A stretch of DNA of 64,000 bases from Arcicella rigui. GTDB taxonomy: Bacteria; Bacteroidota; Bacteroidia; Cytophagales; Spirosomataceae. The notes below the pieces were generated by a model. That model was not told the origin of the DNA. It did no database searches and saw nothing but the letters and a program-made list of their open reading frames with translations. This document shows positions 34,321 to 44,117 of the stretch, in pieces. The stretch spans positions 1 through 64,000 of the forward strand of contig NZ_JAYFUM010000011.1 of assembly GCF_034929435.1 (NCBI RefSeq), written 5' to 3'. A program made the translations under genes and the position numbers. Numbering within the stretch: position 1 is the stretch's first letter; every line of letters begins with the position of its first letter.

Positions 34321-37300
34321 CTAAAGCGAGAAACTTTTCAAAAAGTCAATCATATTTTTATGTAAAATAGCTCCTTGATGATTGATATTGAGGGCTAAAA
34401 TACTGTCAAAAAAAGTTTGGGCTTCTTCATAAAATCCTAAACCTAAATGTCCCAAAGCGATTAAATAAAGGCAATGAATTCGATTTCTTTCGTTCAAGTC
34501 GGCATCAAAAACCAGTAAGTCGGGCAGAGACACAGCGAAGTAATCAATCTTTACTTCATCACTTTGATGAACTTCTCCAAAGCCAATCAGTTTATGAAAA
34601 AGTGCTTCTGCTTTTTCAAGATTTCCTAATTTTTTCCAAGCTAAACCTTGGTAGAAAATCTTATCGGGTTGTTGATCATTATAAAAAATTGCCTGTGCGG
34701 GTTCGTCTAAACCTATCATTGCGAACTGAAAATTTTCTTTTGCTTTTTCAGGCATTGCTAAACCTTCGTAAGCCAATCCTTTTAAATAGAAAATATCATT
34801 CTCCTGCACGCCAAATAATTTGCCTTCCCCTAAATTGATTGGATACTTTTCTGCGGCATTTAGCAAGCTTAGAGCTTTTTCAAAATTTTGATGTAGAATA
34901 GCTTTTTTAGCTAATTCAAGATGACAAATTAAGTACTGTCCTACTACTTTTCCTTCGCCACCTTCCCAAGGGTGAAACTGTCGAGACGCTAATAATTCAA
35001 CCGCTTTCTCATAATTTCCTAATTGATTATGCAAAGTGATTCTTTCTAAAAACAAATCATCTCGCTGGTTACTTACTTCAAGGTCTTTTTCTAATAAATT
35101 CAATCTAACTTGAGGATTCACATTCAGTTTTTTATACAATTGGTCGAGTTCCATCAATACTCTGGCATCTTTTGGGTCTAAAGCAAAGGCCTTTTCCATT
35201 GCTTCAAGCGACTTTTGTCCATCGTTGAGTTTATTAAAATAAGCCAAAGATAAATTTCTGAAAACCGTAGGAAAAGTATCATTTAAAGTCGCTGAACGCT
35301 CCCAACAGGCAATTGCTTCGGGATATTGGCGATTGGCGTACCAAAAATTTCCCAAGAAATAATGGGCATTGGCATCTAATGGATTTTGTTCTATTGCCCA
35401 AGTAAGCACAACTACTTCGTCTAAACGATTAGGAAATACGTAAGCAGGATTGGCTTCTTGTGCTTTTTCCAGAAAGCGGTTTTGCTGTAAAGTATCGCCT
35501 AAATTTTTATTGATAAATGCCATAAAATAATACAACATTGGGTAGGCTTCCTTACTTTCGGAAAGATGAACAGACAATAAATCGGCAGCTTCCTGAAAAA
35601 GACCTGCGTCTAAATAGTCCGTAGCGTATTCCAAATATGTATGTACATTTTGGCGTAAAAGTGTAGTAAAACTGATGAAAGTTTCTTTGGCTAAATTTTT
35701 ATCAAAAGACTTTTCAATGAGGTATTTTTCAAACAAACAGCCCATATTGAATTGATCAATCTGTAAACTTTCATCAATTAATTTTAGAGCTTCTTCCTTT
35801 CTGTTCAAATGGCGAAGAATGGCTACTTTCAAATGGCGAGCGTTATGACCATGCCAGTTTTTAATCATCGACTTCGATACTTCTTCTAAAGCCTGTGCAT
35901 ATTTTCCTTTTCTGGTAGAAATTCTTGCCAAAGCCAAATAAGCATTATCTTGCCAAGCGGCGTTCCAAGTGGCTTTAAAAAATACTTCGTAGGCTTCGTA
36001 GTACAGTCCCAATTTAGTCAAGCATAAACCTAAATTAAAAAATGCTTCGCCATCATAAGGATTTGGATTTCTTTGGGTTAGTGTCTGAATGGCTTTTTCA
36101 AAATACGGTTTTGCTTTTAAAAATTGTCCCCGTTTGTAATACCACAAGCCCATGGCATTGTTTGAACGAATATCTTGTGGGTCACGGCGGAGTACTTCTT
36201 CATAATAATCTGTCGCCAAATAAGTTGCGTGACGATACTGCTCAATGTGCTGTCCTGTCAGAAACAATTGTTCATTACTCTCAATTTCAGCAGGCATTTT
36301 TGCCGCCATTGCAGGTGCAGGAATCTCTTTATCAACTTGTACTTCTGGCTGATAAGCCACTAATTCAGTGCCATCGGAAGCTGATAAACGCAAATGCAAT
36401 TGTTCCACTTGAATATCCGAGTAAGGCAAGTAATGATGAAATGTTTGTGCTGGCGAAATATCAATGATGTCGGCAAAAATAATTTTATCATTCAAGCTCA
36501 ATTCAATCTTGGCTTTTGGGTACGAAGCCGTCGTGTAAGCTTTGATATGGATGATATTATTTTCGTACTCCAAATTAATTGCCGCTTCTTTGGTGGCATT
36601 TTTTACAATACCGATTTCGCTGTAAGGCATAAAATACTGCACAAAACGACGCTCTTCATTGGGCATTATCCAAGAAAAATCAGGTTGATTATCGGTAAAA
36701 ACGCCAGTCATCAATTCGATATATGGGCCGTCTTCATCCGTTAAATTTCTGTCCCAAGCATAGCCAAATTCTCCATTTCCCCAAGTCCATTGCTTTTTCC
36801 CAGGCGAAACATGATGATTTGCCACATGAAGCAAACCACCTTTGCTGTCGTTTTCATAACCGCCCATAAAATCATACTTCGATTTTATCGCCATATAAGA
36901 AGTAGGCACAGGTATATTTTTGTACCAAGAAATATCCGTTCCGGGCGAATAATCTACTTTATAATAAGTGCCTTTGGCGATTGGAAACGAAGAAACATCT
37001 CGTTTTCCGTGGTCGAAAACGGCGTAAACATCTGGCGGAAAAACAGATTGATAATAATCATTTACTTTCACGGCTGGATTTGCCCACCAAAGAAAAGTCT
37101 GCGGAGTACTCGTTCGGTTGTACAATACTCCTTGAATTTCTAAATAAGCTTTATCAGGATGTAAGGTAAAACCTGCCATGCCTTTGGTACGAAACATTCT
37201 TTCTACTTCGCTAACCCAAACTGTTTTTGAGCCATCGGCATTTTCTTCAATCGAAAAATCAATGGCTTCAAAAGTACTCGGACGGTGATGCTGTGGCCAG

Positions 37301-37659
37301 TTAAATTCAATACCGCCCGAAATCCACGGGCCTGTTAAACCCACCAAAGCAGGTTTTATCACTTGATTGTAATAAATAAAATGGCGTTGTTTTATTTTGT
37401 CATAAGCCATTTGGATTCTTCCTCCCAATTCTGGCAAAATCATAATTTTCAAATATTGATTTTCCAGATAAATGGCATGATAACTTTTATCTTCTTTGGT
37501 ATCTTCTATTTTTTCAATGACAGCGTGCGGATAAACCACACCGCTACTGCCTTGATAGACTCTTTTCTCTAAAAACATTGGATTCTTCTCTGGCTTTCCA
37601 ATGCCATAAGTAGGAATCACGACCGTTTCTTCCCAAACATTCACAAATTGATTATCCAT
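34321..37659 (-). CDS. DUF5107 protein with tetratricopeptide repeats
   Basis: A 1112-residue protein without an obvious signal peptide. Residues about 20-380 form a DUF5107 beta-sandwich with galactose-mutarotase-like traits (ELGGRIQMAYDKIKQRHFIY, GPWISGGIEFNWPQHHRPST). Residues about 460-1100 are a long series of TPR helices (DALEMEKAFALDPKDARVL-like SLEAMEKAFALDPKDARVL, PIAYYLG-type repeats). DUF5107 is frequently encoded in glycan-utilisation loci, and its fold suggests carbohydrate binding or a lyase/hydrolase activity; no catalytic residues can be assigned. It follows GH2 by 62 bases on the same strand and is the last gene of the SusCD operon. Cytosolic or periplasmic location is uncertain. 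Confidence 0.87.
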   Translation of the reverse strand: MDNQFVNVWEETVVIPTYGIGKPEKNPMFLEKRVYQGSSGVVYPHAVIEKIEDTKEDKSYHAIYLENQYLKIMILPELGGRIQMAYDKIKQRHFIYYNQVIKPALVGLTGPWISGGIEFNWPQHHRPSTFEAIDFSIEENADGSKTVWVSEVERMFRTKGMAGFTLHPDKAYLEIQGVLYNRTSTPQTFLWWANPAVKVNDYYQSVFPPDVYAVFDHGKRDVSSFPIAKGTYYKVDYSPGTDISWYKNIPVPTSYMAIKSKYDFMGGYENDSKGGLLHVANHHVSPGKKQWTWGNGEFGYAWDRNLTDEDGPYIELMTGVFTDNQPDFSWIMPNEERRFVQYFMPYSEIGIVKNATKEAAINLEYENNIIHIKAYTTASYPKAKIELSLNDKIIFADIIDISPAQTFHHYLPYSDIQVEQLHLRLSASDGTELVAYQPEVQVDKEIPAPAMAAKMPAEIESNEQLFLTGQHIEQYRHATYLATDYYEEVLRRDPQDIRSNNAMGLWYYKRGQFLKAKPYFEKAIQTLTQRNPNPYDGEAFFNLGLCLTKLGLYYEAYEVFFKATWNAAWQDNAYLALARISTRKGKYAQALEEVSKSMIKNWHGHNARHLKVAILRHLNRKEEALKLIDESLQIDQFNMGCLFEKYLIEKSFDKNLAKETFISFTTLLRQNVHTYLEYATDYLDAGLFQEAADLLSVHLSESKEAYPMLYYFMAFINKNLGDTLQQNRFLEKAQEANPAYVFPNRLDEVVVLTWAIEQNPLDANAHYFLGNFWYANRQYPEAIACWERSATLNDTFPTVFRNLSLAYFNKLNDGQKSLEAMEKAFALDPKDARVLMELDQLYKKLNVNPQVRLNLLEKDLEVSNQRDDLFLERITLHNQLGNYEKAVELLASRQFHPWEGGEGKVVGQYLICHLELAKKAILHQNFEKALSLLNAAEKYPINLGEGKLFGVQENDIFYLKGLAYEGLAMPEKAKENFQFAMIGLDEPAQAIFYNDQQPDKIFYQGLAWKKLGNLEKAEALFHKLIGFGEVHQSDEVKIDYFAVSLPDLLVFDADLNERNRIHCLYLIALGHLGLGFYEEAQTFFDSILALNINHQGAILHKNMIDFLKSFSL

Positions 37660-37721
37660 AATTTCGTGTGTAATTTCTTGGTTAAGGTTTTACAAAACAC
37701 AGTGGAGATGTAAAAAAAAGA

Positions 37722-40583
37722 CTATTTTTTGTTTTCAAACAAAGCTTGCAAAGCAGATACTTCTAATGCTTGAGTTGGGTTAAAAGCTTTACTGTTGAGG
37801 TATTTTAATAAACTATATTTCAACTGACGAGTAGCAGGACGTTGATCGATATTATTGGTTAAATCAATGCTACAAACCATCAATTTGCCTTTGCCAACTT
37901 TTGCCTCAAAAGCCAAAGCAAGTCGGCGATTTTCAAACCAAGTATCAATTGGTTGAATACTTGCCTTCAAAGAAATGGGGAATTCGTCCAGAATTATCGC
38001 TTGTGAATGACTCATAATATCTTGCCACTGATAGTTACTAAAAGATTCTGTTGGAAATTCATTGAAAATTGGACTTTTCGGATTACAGGTAATTCCCAAA
38101 GTGTGTGGACCTTGTCCGCTTGTCCAAGCTGTATTCCAGAAAATACTTGAAAAACCAACTTTTACTTCTGCTCCTTTTCCTTTTTTTACTTGATTATAAG
38201 CTAACAATAAAACCGTTTTGCCAGCTTCTAATTGTTGTATAATTTCAGGATTTAATGATTCAGCAATTACTACTTTCCCAGTAGCAGATGCTACCGAAAG
38301 TTTGGCAGGATAAACCCAAAAATCCCAGCTATTTTTAATATCAGTACCTTCAATACTTAATTTCAAGACTAATTTCTGAGCTTTCGTAAAGCTTGATAAT
38401 GATTCTTTTAGCTGACCGATGCTTTGTACATTATCAATATCCACTTGTTCTTTGATAAAAAATCCTTTTCGCTGTACTTTGCCCGATTCATCTACAATCT
38501 GCCATAGGATTTTAGCATTTTTTAAAGCTTTTGCTCCGAAATGAGCCATCTCTAAAGTAGCTTCCATATTTTCCTGATTGGTATAAATCAAAGATGGAAA
38601 ACGAGCTAACAAAACGGTAGTATTACAAAAAGTACGATATTCTTCGGGCGAAGTATAGCCTTTTGATTCCCAAAAAGCATCTAAAGCACCGACCAATGCT
38701 GTACCTTGTCCGGGAAAATCATGCAAGCCCAATAACTGAAATCCACCAAAACCGGGAGTACGCAAAGCGGCTTCAATATCGGCTTTGTAGCAAAGTGTTT
38801 GTAAACGCCCAGAAGCATAAAGGAAATCTTCTGCTTGGTTTCCCATGCCTTTGGCTTCTAAAGTTTCTTTGAAAATCTCAAAATTAGTTGCCTTCAAAAC
38901 ACCTGTATATTTCGATATTTCCTTTAAGTTGGGGTACGCACACCATTGCCCAATTTCATGGCTAATATAAGGCTGATTGGCTGTGCCGCCAGTTCTTTTT
39001 CGCCAGTCGTAAGTTGTATTGGGTTTTTCTTTATTGATAATACTGTTCGTCTCTTCGCCCCAACGCTGAATACGAGCATCCGAGTGAATATTAAATTGAT
39101 TTTCGGACAAAATTGGCCAACCTGCACCGCTGGTATATAAACGACGAGTATCTTTTTGTTTGAAATGCTCAACCCATTTTCCAAGAAATTCATTTTGGTT
39201 GATACCCGCTGGTTCATTACCGTAAGACATCATGCAAAAAGAAGGATGATTACCATAATTTTTCAAAATGCGTTCTGATTCTTTGTAAATAAAATCATCG
39301 ACCAAACCGCCAGTGCCAACGGCACTTCCTTGGTTTGCCCAAAGGGGACTTTCTACATACAAATAAACGCCCAAACTATCTGCCACTTGAAAGGCAACTT
39401 CTGGAGGACACCAAGAGTGAAAACGCAAGTGGTTGAGTCCATAACTTTTGATGGTTGTGAAGATTTTATTCCAAAAAGTACGCTCGGTAGAAGGATATCC
39501 CGTCAATGGAAAACCTGCACAATCTACATCGCCACGCAAGAAAATCGGGCGACCATTAATGGCAATTCGAGAGCCAATCGTTGACATTTCACGCATTCCA
39601 AAAGTCGATACTTTTTCAGAAATGACTGTTCCTTTTTCATCCACTAATTGCGTTTTTAGTTGGTATAAATTAGGAGAAAATTCATCCCAAAGAGCTGGGT
39701 TTGGAATGCGATAAATAGTACTAAGCTTAGTCGTTTCCGTTGAAACATTCACTGCTTCTTCTTGTGCTGGCAAAAGCGTTTTGTTTCCTTGCAGACTTTG
39801 TACTTGGTAAATTACTTTTCCTTTAAAAGTCTGATTTCTTGCCTGCTTCAAGCCCAGTTCAATCTGTACTGATGAAGTAGAAAGATGGGGAAAAATCTGA
39901 ATATCTTCTATATTCGTAGTGGCTTTGGCTTCCAAAGAAATCTCCCCAACTATTCCGTTCCAATTGGTTTGTGTGTGTTCGGTAATACTTGATGAATTGG
40001 GGCCAATATAGATTTTAATTCTGTTGTCAACACGAATCACAATCTCATTATTTTTCTCTTTCAAAAGCCCTGTAATATCATATTGATGTGCCGTAACTAA
40101 ACTATTTTGTGTACCTGCAAACTTGCCATTCACAAAAACACTGGTCTCCCAATGACAACGTTCTAAGTTCAAAACAACTGTTTTTTTAGTCCAATTTTCA
40201 GGAATATTAATTTTCTTTTTGTACCAAGCAGGAGCTGCAAAATACTTTGTGGATTTCAACCAAAAAGGGATTTTTATATCATTTTGGCGATATTTAGCGT
40301 ATTTTTCAGAAAAATAGTAGCTACTATCAATCACATCGCCCGTCCAAGGGCTTTGTAAAGTAATGTCGTCGCCTTTGCCATTTTCAGTTAACGACCCGGG
40401 TAATTGTACTTTTTCTGAATAGGAAACTTCCCACCAATGTTCACGAAGTCCCTTGTCTTGTGGGTCAAGTTTTAGTTCCCAAGTTCCTGCTAATGAAATT
40501 TTCTGTTGGGCAAAAATATCGAAGGAGAAAACCAAAAAAAATCCTAAGATAGATAAACTAATCAGTAATTGTCTTTTATTCAT
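37722..40583 (-). CDS. Secreted GH2-family glycoside hydrolase
   Basis: A 953-residue exported glycosidase. Signal peptide about 1-25 (ends IFAQ). The N-terminal jelly-roll sugar-binding domain is about 30-220 (SLAGTWELKLD), followed by an immunoglobulin-like domain about 225-340. The TIM barrel starts near IFLRGDVDCAGFP. E457 in SYGNEPAG is the likely acid/base, and E543 in ISHEIGQW is the likely nucleophile. A C-terminal domain adds about 300 residues. The family covers beta-galactosidase, beta-mannosidase, beta-glucuronidase and related activities; the exact one cannot be read. The frame is open 17 codons upstream, but ATG 40583 starts the signal peptide. It belongs to the SusCD operon. 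Confidence 0.88.
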   Translation of the reverse strand: MNKRQLLISLSILGFFLVFSFDIFAQQKISLAGTWELKLDPQDKGLREHWWEVSYSEKVQLPGSLTENGKGDDITLQSPWTGDVIDSSYYFSEKYAKYRQNDIKIPFWLKSTKYFAAPAWYKKKINIPENWTKKTVVLNLERCHWETSVFVNGKFAGTQNSLVTAHQYDITGLLKEKNNEIVIRVDNRIKIYIGPNSSSITEHTQTNWNGIVGEISLEAKATTNIEDIQIFPHLSTSSVQIELGLKQARNQTFKGKVIYQVQSLQGNKTLLPAQEEAVNVSTETTKLSTIYRIPNPALWDEFSPNLYQLKTQLVDEKGTVISEKVSTFGMREMSTIGSRIAINGRPIFLRGDVDCAGFPLTGYPSTERTFWNKIFTTIKSYGLNHLRFHSWCPPEVAFQVADSLGVYLYVESPLWANQGSAVGTGGLVDDFIYKESERILKNYGNHPSFCMMSYGNEPAGINQNEFLGKWVEHFKQKDTRRLYTSGAGWPILSENQFNIHSDARIQRWGEETNSIINKEKPNTTYDWRKRTGGTANQPYISHEIGQWCAYPNLKEISKYTGVLKATNFEIFKETLEAKGMGNQAEDFLYASGRLQTLCYKADIEAALRTPGFGGFQLLGLHDFPGQGTALVGALDAFWESKGYTSPEEYRTFCNTTVLLARFPSLIYTNQENMEATLEMAHFGAKALKNAKILWQIVDESGKVQRKGFFIKEQVDIDNVQSIGQLKESLSSFTKAQKLVLKLSIEGTDIKNSWDFWVYPAKLSVASATGKVVIAESLNPEIIQQLEAGKTVLLLAYNQVKKGKGAEVKVGFSSIFWNTAWTSGQGPHTLGITCNPKSPIFNEFPTESFSNYQWQDIMSHSQAIILDEFPISLKASIQPIDTWFENRRLALAFEAKVGKGKLMVCSIDLTNNIDQRPATRQLKYSLLKYLNSKAFNPTQALEVSALQALFENKK

Positions 40584-40697
40584 TTTAAAAATCTTTCTTT
40601 TGTTTGATTCAAATATTTCTACAAAACAACTCATTTCAAGAGCCTAAAACCATAGAGTTTATGTGGATTTTAATGGATAATTTTATGATTAATATTT

Positions 40698-43600
40698 TTA
40701 TCGTAAATGTTCCTTAACAAAACTCAATACTTTTAAAGCAGCATTATTCCGAGAAACAATCACCGACTTTTTAGTACTTGAATGGTGAATTGAAATGATA
40801 CTTTTGCAATCTCCATCGGCGAAAAAACCTGTTTTTTCTAAAGCCAGTACTTCAAAATCGCCTTTGCCATTTCCTTTCAAAACCGTTCCGAAAGAGGCAT
40901 CGTATCGCCCTGCAACGGGTTCTACACCATAATCATTTCCCACTAAAATCATGTCTAAATTTCCGTCTGCATCCAAGTCTTCTATCAAAATATCTTGGCA
41001 AACAGACCACTGAACAGCATTAGGCAAAGCCTTGAATTTAAAGGTATTATTTCCCAAATTTTCAAGGTAAATACTCTCTTGAAGAAACACTTTTGTTATC
41101 GTCGCAGCTTTGCGTTGTTCTTCAGAAAGTACATCATTCATAGTAGCTTTCGCATACAATGCGTAAGTATTAAACTTGGCTTTGAAAGAAGGAATTTGCC
41201 GAACAAGCTCGTCTCTGGAGGGAATCGGGTATTCAAGACCTTTTAAGAAATAAGAAGGGATGGCATCCCAACGCCCATTGTTGTCGTAATCTGCCCCGTA
41301 AATGGTCAGCGGTTCTTGCTTTGAAAATTGGTAACGATTATTTGTTCCGAGATTTCCTACCACAAAGTCGATGTCGCCATCTTTGTCAAAATCAGCAGCT
41401 TTGATACAATTCCACAAACCGTTTGAGGCTGGGAAAGTATTGGTTTCTACCAATTTCCCTTGCTTATTTTGAAACAAAGTAATGGGCATACACTCGCCAA
41501 CGACGATTAAATCTTCCCAAGAATCATGGTCAACATCAGCCCAAACTGCCGAAGTAACCATGCCGACTGTTCGCAAATTAGGAGCAGCATTGTCTGTAAT
41601 ATCTTTAAAATAACCGCCTTCGTTGCTCAACAAATAGCTTTCGCCAGCTTTTGGATATTGCAAAGGATTTAGCCTTCCTCCTCTGAAAATATCCAAATCT
41701 CCGTCGTGGTCAAAATCATTTGCTATAATACAAGAACCACTATGCCCAATGTTGGGCAAGTGGTTCTTTGTCAGTGTAAAACTTCCTTTCCCATTATTCA
41801 AGAATAGGCGATCTTGATAATATTCTGAGCCATCGAAGTACTCGTTTGAACCACTAACGATGTATAAATCCAAATCCTTGTCACTGTCTGCATCAAAAAA
41901 TAATACGCCCACATCCTCTTCATTTTTCTCTTGATTTTCTTTGGTCAAGGCAGTTTGTTGAAACTTTCCATTGGGCTTCTGAATGAATAATTTTCCTTCA
42001 TGCAAATACGAACCTCCCACAAAAAAATCTTCTAAGCCGTCGCCATTCACATCGCCAACAGTCATTTTAGGCCCTTGTTGTGAAAGTTTGTGCATCAATA
42101 AAGTTTCCTGATTGTAGTCCATGTAGGGTTCTTCTTGATGGACATAATCTTTAAAAATGGCAGATTCATCCCTAAATATTCTCGAAGGATTTGGTTTGCT
42201 TACTGTGTTGAAATGTGCATTTTTATAATCAACAATCAAGGTTTGATTGGGCTTAATATTTTTAATCGTCTGCGATTTTCCGTCTGACCAAAGTATTTGT
42301 AAAGAATCAATTTTCGGGTTTTTGCCCAAACCAAAATGAATTAAAAAATCACTGGAAGACTGAAAACCTTTGGTAACTGACTGATGAATTTTCTGCAATT
42401 TTCCTTGTTGAAATAGCGTAACCTCTGTTCCCAAACCAAAAGTATTTTGTGCTGTACCTTGTAATTTTACTTTTAAAAAGGCTTTTGAAGGCGTGTTATT
42501 TTTCAATAAAAAAGCCTCTTGATTGATGTTGTTTACAACTAAATCTAAATCTCCATCATTGTCAAAATCGGCATAAGCCGCACCATTTGAAAGCGAAGGA
42601 AAATCGCCAAAGGCATCATTTGAAATATCTTTAAAGGTTAAATCAGCATTATTGTGAAACAAATAATTTACTTTTTTAAGGGTATTCATCTTCAAAGCAC
42701 CCTTTTTCATCAAGTCGTCCACTTCCTTTTTTGAAGTACTTGCCTGAGCCATTTCTGCATTGTAGCTTACAAAATCCAAATCGGTAATGTCTCGCAAATA
42801 GCCATTACTGATGAATAGGTCTTTGTTTCCATCGTTATCAAAATCGGCAAACAAAGGCGACCAACTCCAATCGGTGCTATGAACGCCTGCCAACTGAGCA
42901 ATTTCAGAAAAATGCACCTTGCCATCAGGCGTTTTTCCGAGGTTCAAATGCAACATATTTCGCATAAATTGCGGATGATACCCCAAAGCTAAACTTTGTT
43001 CGTACTGCACATAATTGGCTGGCCCCGCCATTTTTTTTCGTTGCTCGTTATCAGCAGGAAGCATATCAACAGACATGATGTCAAACTTGCCGTCATTATT
43101 AATATCTGCTACATCCGTTCCCATCGAGAACTGGCTGTGATGTTCAAAACTTTCTTTGGCTGATTCAGTAAAAGTACCGTCGTGATTGTTGAGGTAGAGT
43201 AAATCGTTTGAAAGGAAATCATTGCCTACAAAAATATCTTCCCAACCATCTTCATTTACGTCGGCAATGGATAAACCCAAACTCATGCCATCGTGTAAAA
43301 TTCCTGCTTTTCGAGAAATATCAGTGAAAGTACCATTGCCATTATTTTGAAAAAGTTTATCGGCAGATAATCCACTTCCATCTGTAATGGGAGCTACCAA
43401 AGCGTTGGGATTACGGGTAGAATTTGTACTTGTGATAAGAAATAAATCTAAATCATTGTCTTTATCAAAATCAAAAAAAGCGGCTTGGTTACTGAAAGTT
43501 GTGTCGGCCAAACCATACGCTTTTGCCGATTCGATGAAACGAATTTTTCCTCCGCTTGAATGATTAATGTATAATTGATTGGCTCGCTGAAAAGATGGAT

Positions 43601-44006
43601 AATTTCCTGATTTACAAACGTAAATATCCAAGAGTCCGTCGCCATTCACATCCGCCATTGTTACGCCCGTACTCCAACCTCCTTTTTTGATGCCTGCTTT
43701 TTCGGAAATATCTTCAAATTTGAAAGCAGATTTTTCTGTACTTCCCAAATTCAAATACAATTTATCGGCTACTTGGTTTCCTGTAAAATACACGTCCGTC
43801 AAACCATCATTATTAATATCGCCAACGGCAACACCGCCACCGTTATAGACATAATAGTAATCAATCAGGTTGAAAGAATCATTTTCAATGACAGTATTCT
43901 GAAAAGTAATGCCCGTTTCTGAAGAAGGCATTACTGTAAAGAGTTTTTCTTTTTCAGGTTGACAAGCACAAAAAAGCAAGAGGAAAAGTATTGGAAATAT
44001 TTTCAT
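40698..44006 (-). CDS. FG-GAP/VCBS-repeat lipoprotein with ASPIC/UnbV domain
   Basis: A 1102-residue surface lipoprotein. The N-terminus has a lipobox (LLLLFCAC, with C13 or C15 acylated). The body is a chain of FG-GAP/VCBS blades with calcium-binding loops such as DINNDGLTDVYF, DVNGDGLLDIYV, DFDNDGDLDLVV and DFDKDGDIDFVV, folding as one or two integrin-type propellers. An ASPIC/UnbV domain of about 75 residues lies near residues 510-590 (FLKVKLQGTAQNTFG). Such CRTAC1-like proteins often accompany SusCD pairs in Bacteroidota. They probably bind glycan or protein at the cell surface; no enzyme activity is known. It follows SusD by 111 bases. Confidence 0.9.
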   Translation of the reverse strand: MKIFPILFLLLFCACQPEKEKLFTVMPSSETGITFQNTVIENDSFNLIDYYYVYNGGGVAVGDINNDGLTDVYFTGNQVADKLYLNLGSTEKSAFKFEDISEKAGIKKGGWSTGVTMADVNGDGLLDIYVCKSGNYPSFQRANQLYINHSSGGKIRFIESAKAYGLADTTFSNQAAFFDFDKDNDLDLFLITSTNSTRNPNALVAPITDGSGLSADKLFQNNGNGTFTDISRKAGILHDGMSLGLSIADVNEDGWEDIFVGNDFLSNDLLYLNNHDGTFTESAKESFEHHSQFSMGTDVADINNDGKFDIMSVDMLPADNEQRKKMAGPANYVQYEQSLALGYHPQFMRNMLHLNLGKTPDGKVHFSEIAQLAGVHSTDWSWSPLFADFDNDGNKDLFISNGYLRDITDLDFVSYNAEMAQASTSKKEVDDLMKKGALKMNTLKKVNYLFHNNADLTFKDISNDAFGDFPSLSNGAAYADFDNDGDLDLVVNNINQEAFLLKNNTPSKAFLKVKLQGTAQNTFGLGTEVTLFQQGKLQKIHQSVTKGFQSSSDFLIHFGLGKNPKIDSLQILWSDGKSQTIKNIKPNQTLIVDYKNAHFNTVSKPNPSRIFRDESAIFKDYVHQEEPYMDYNQETLLMHKLSQQGPKMTVGDVNGDGLEDFFVGGSYLHEGKLFIQKPNGKFQQTALTKENQEKNEEDVGVLFFDADSDKDLDLYIVSGSNEYFDGSEYYQDRLFLNNGKGSFTLTKNHLPNIGHSGSCIIANDFDHDGDLDIFRGGRLNPLQYPKAGESYLLSNEGGYFKDITDNAAPNLRTVGMVTSAVWADVDHDSWEDLIVVGECMPITLFQNKQGKLVETNTFPASNGLWNCIKAADFDKDGDIDFVVGNLGTNNRYQFSKQEPLTIYGADYDNNGRWDAIPSYFLKGLEYPIPSRDELVRQIPSFKAKFNTYALYAKATMNDVLSEEQRKAATITKVFLQESIYLENLGNNTFKFKALPNAVQWSVCQDILIEDLDADGNLDMILVGNDYGVEPVAGRYDASFGTVLKGNGKGDFEVLALEKTGFFADGDCKSIISIHHSSTKKSVIVSRNNAALKVLSFVKEHLR

Positions 44007-44117
44007 AGCGTTCGCTCATTTTAAACAGAGGTTGAGTCAATCACTCATTTTCAAAAAAACAAAATATTCCAAATCTTAGTGATTTGGAATATTTAAACTA
44101 ATTTTTTCAATCAAAAA

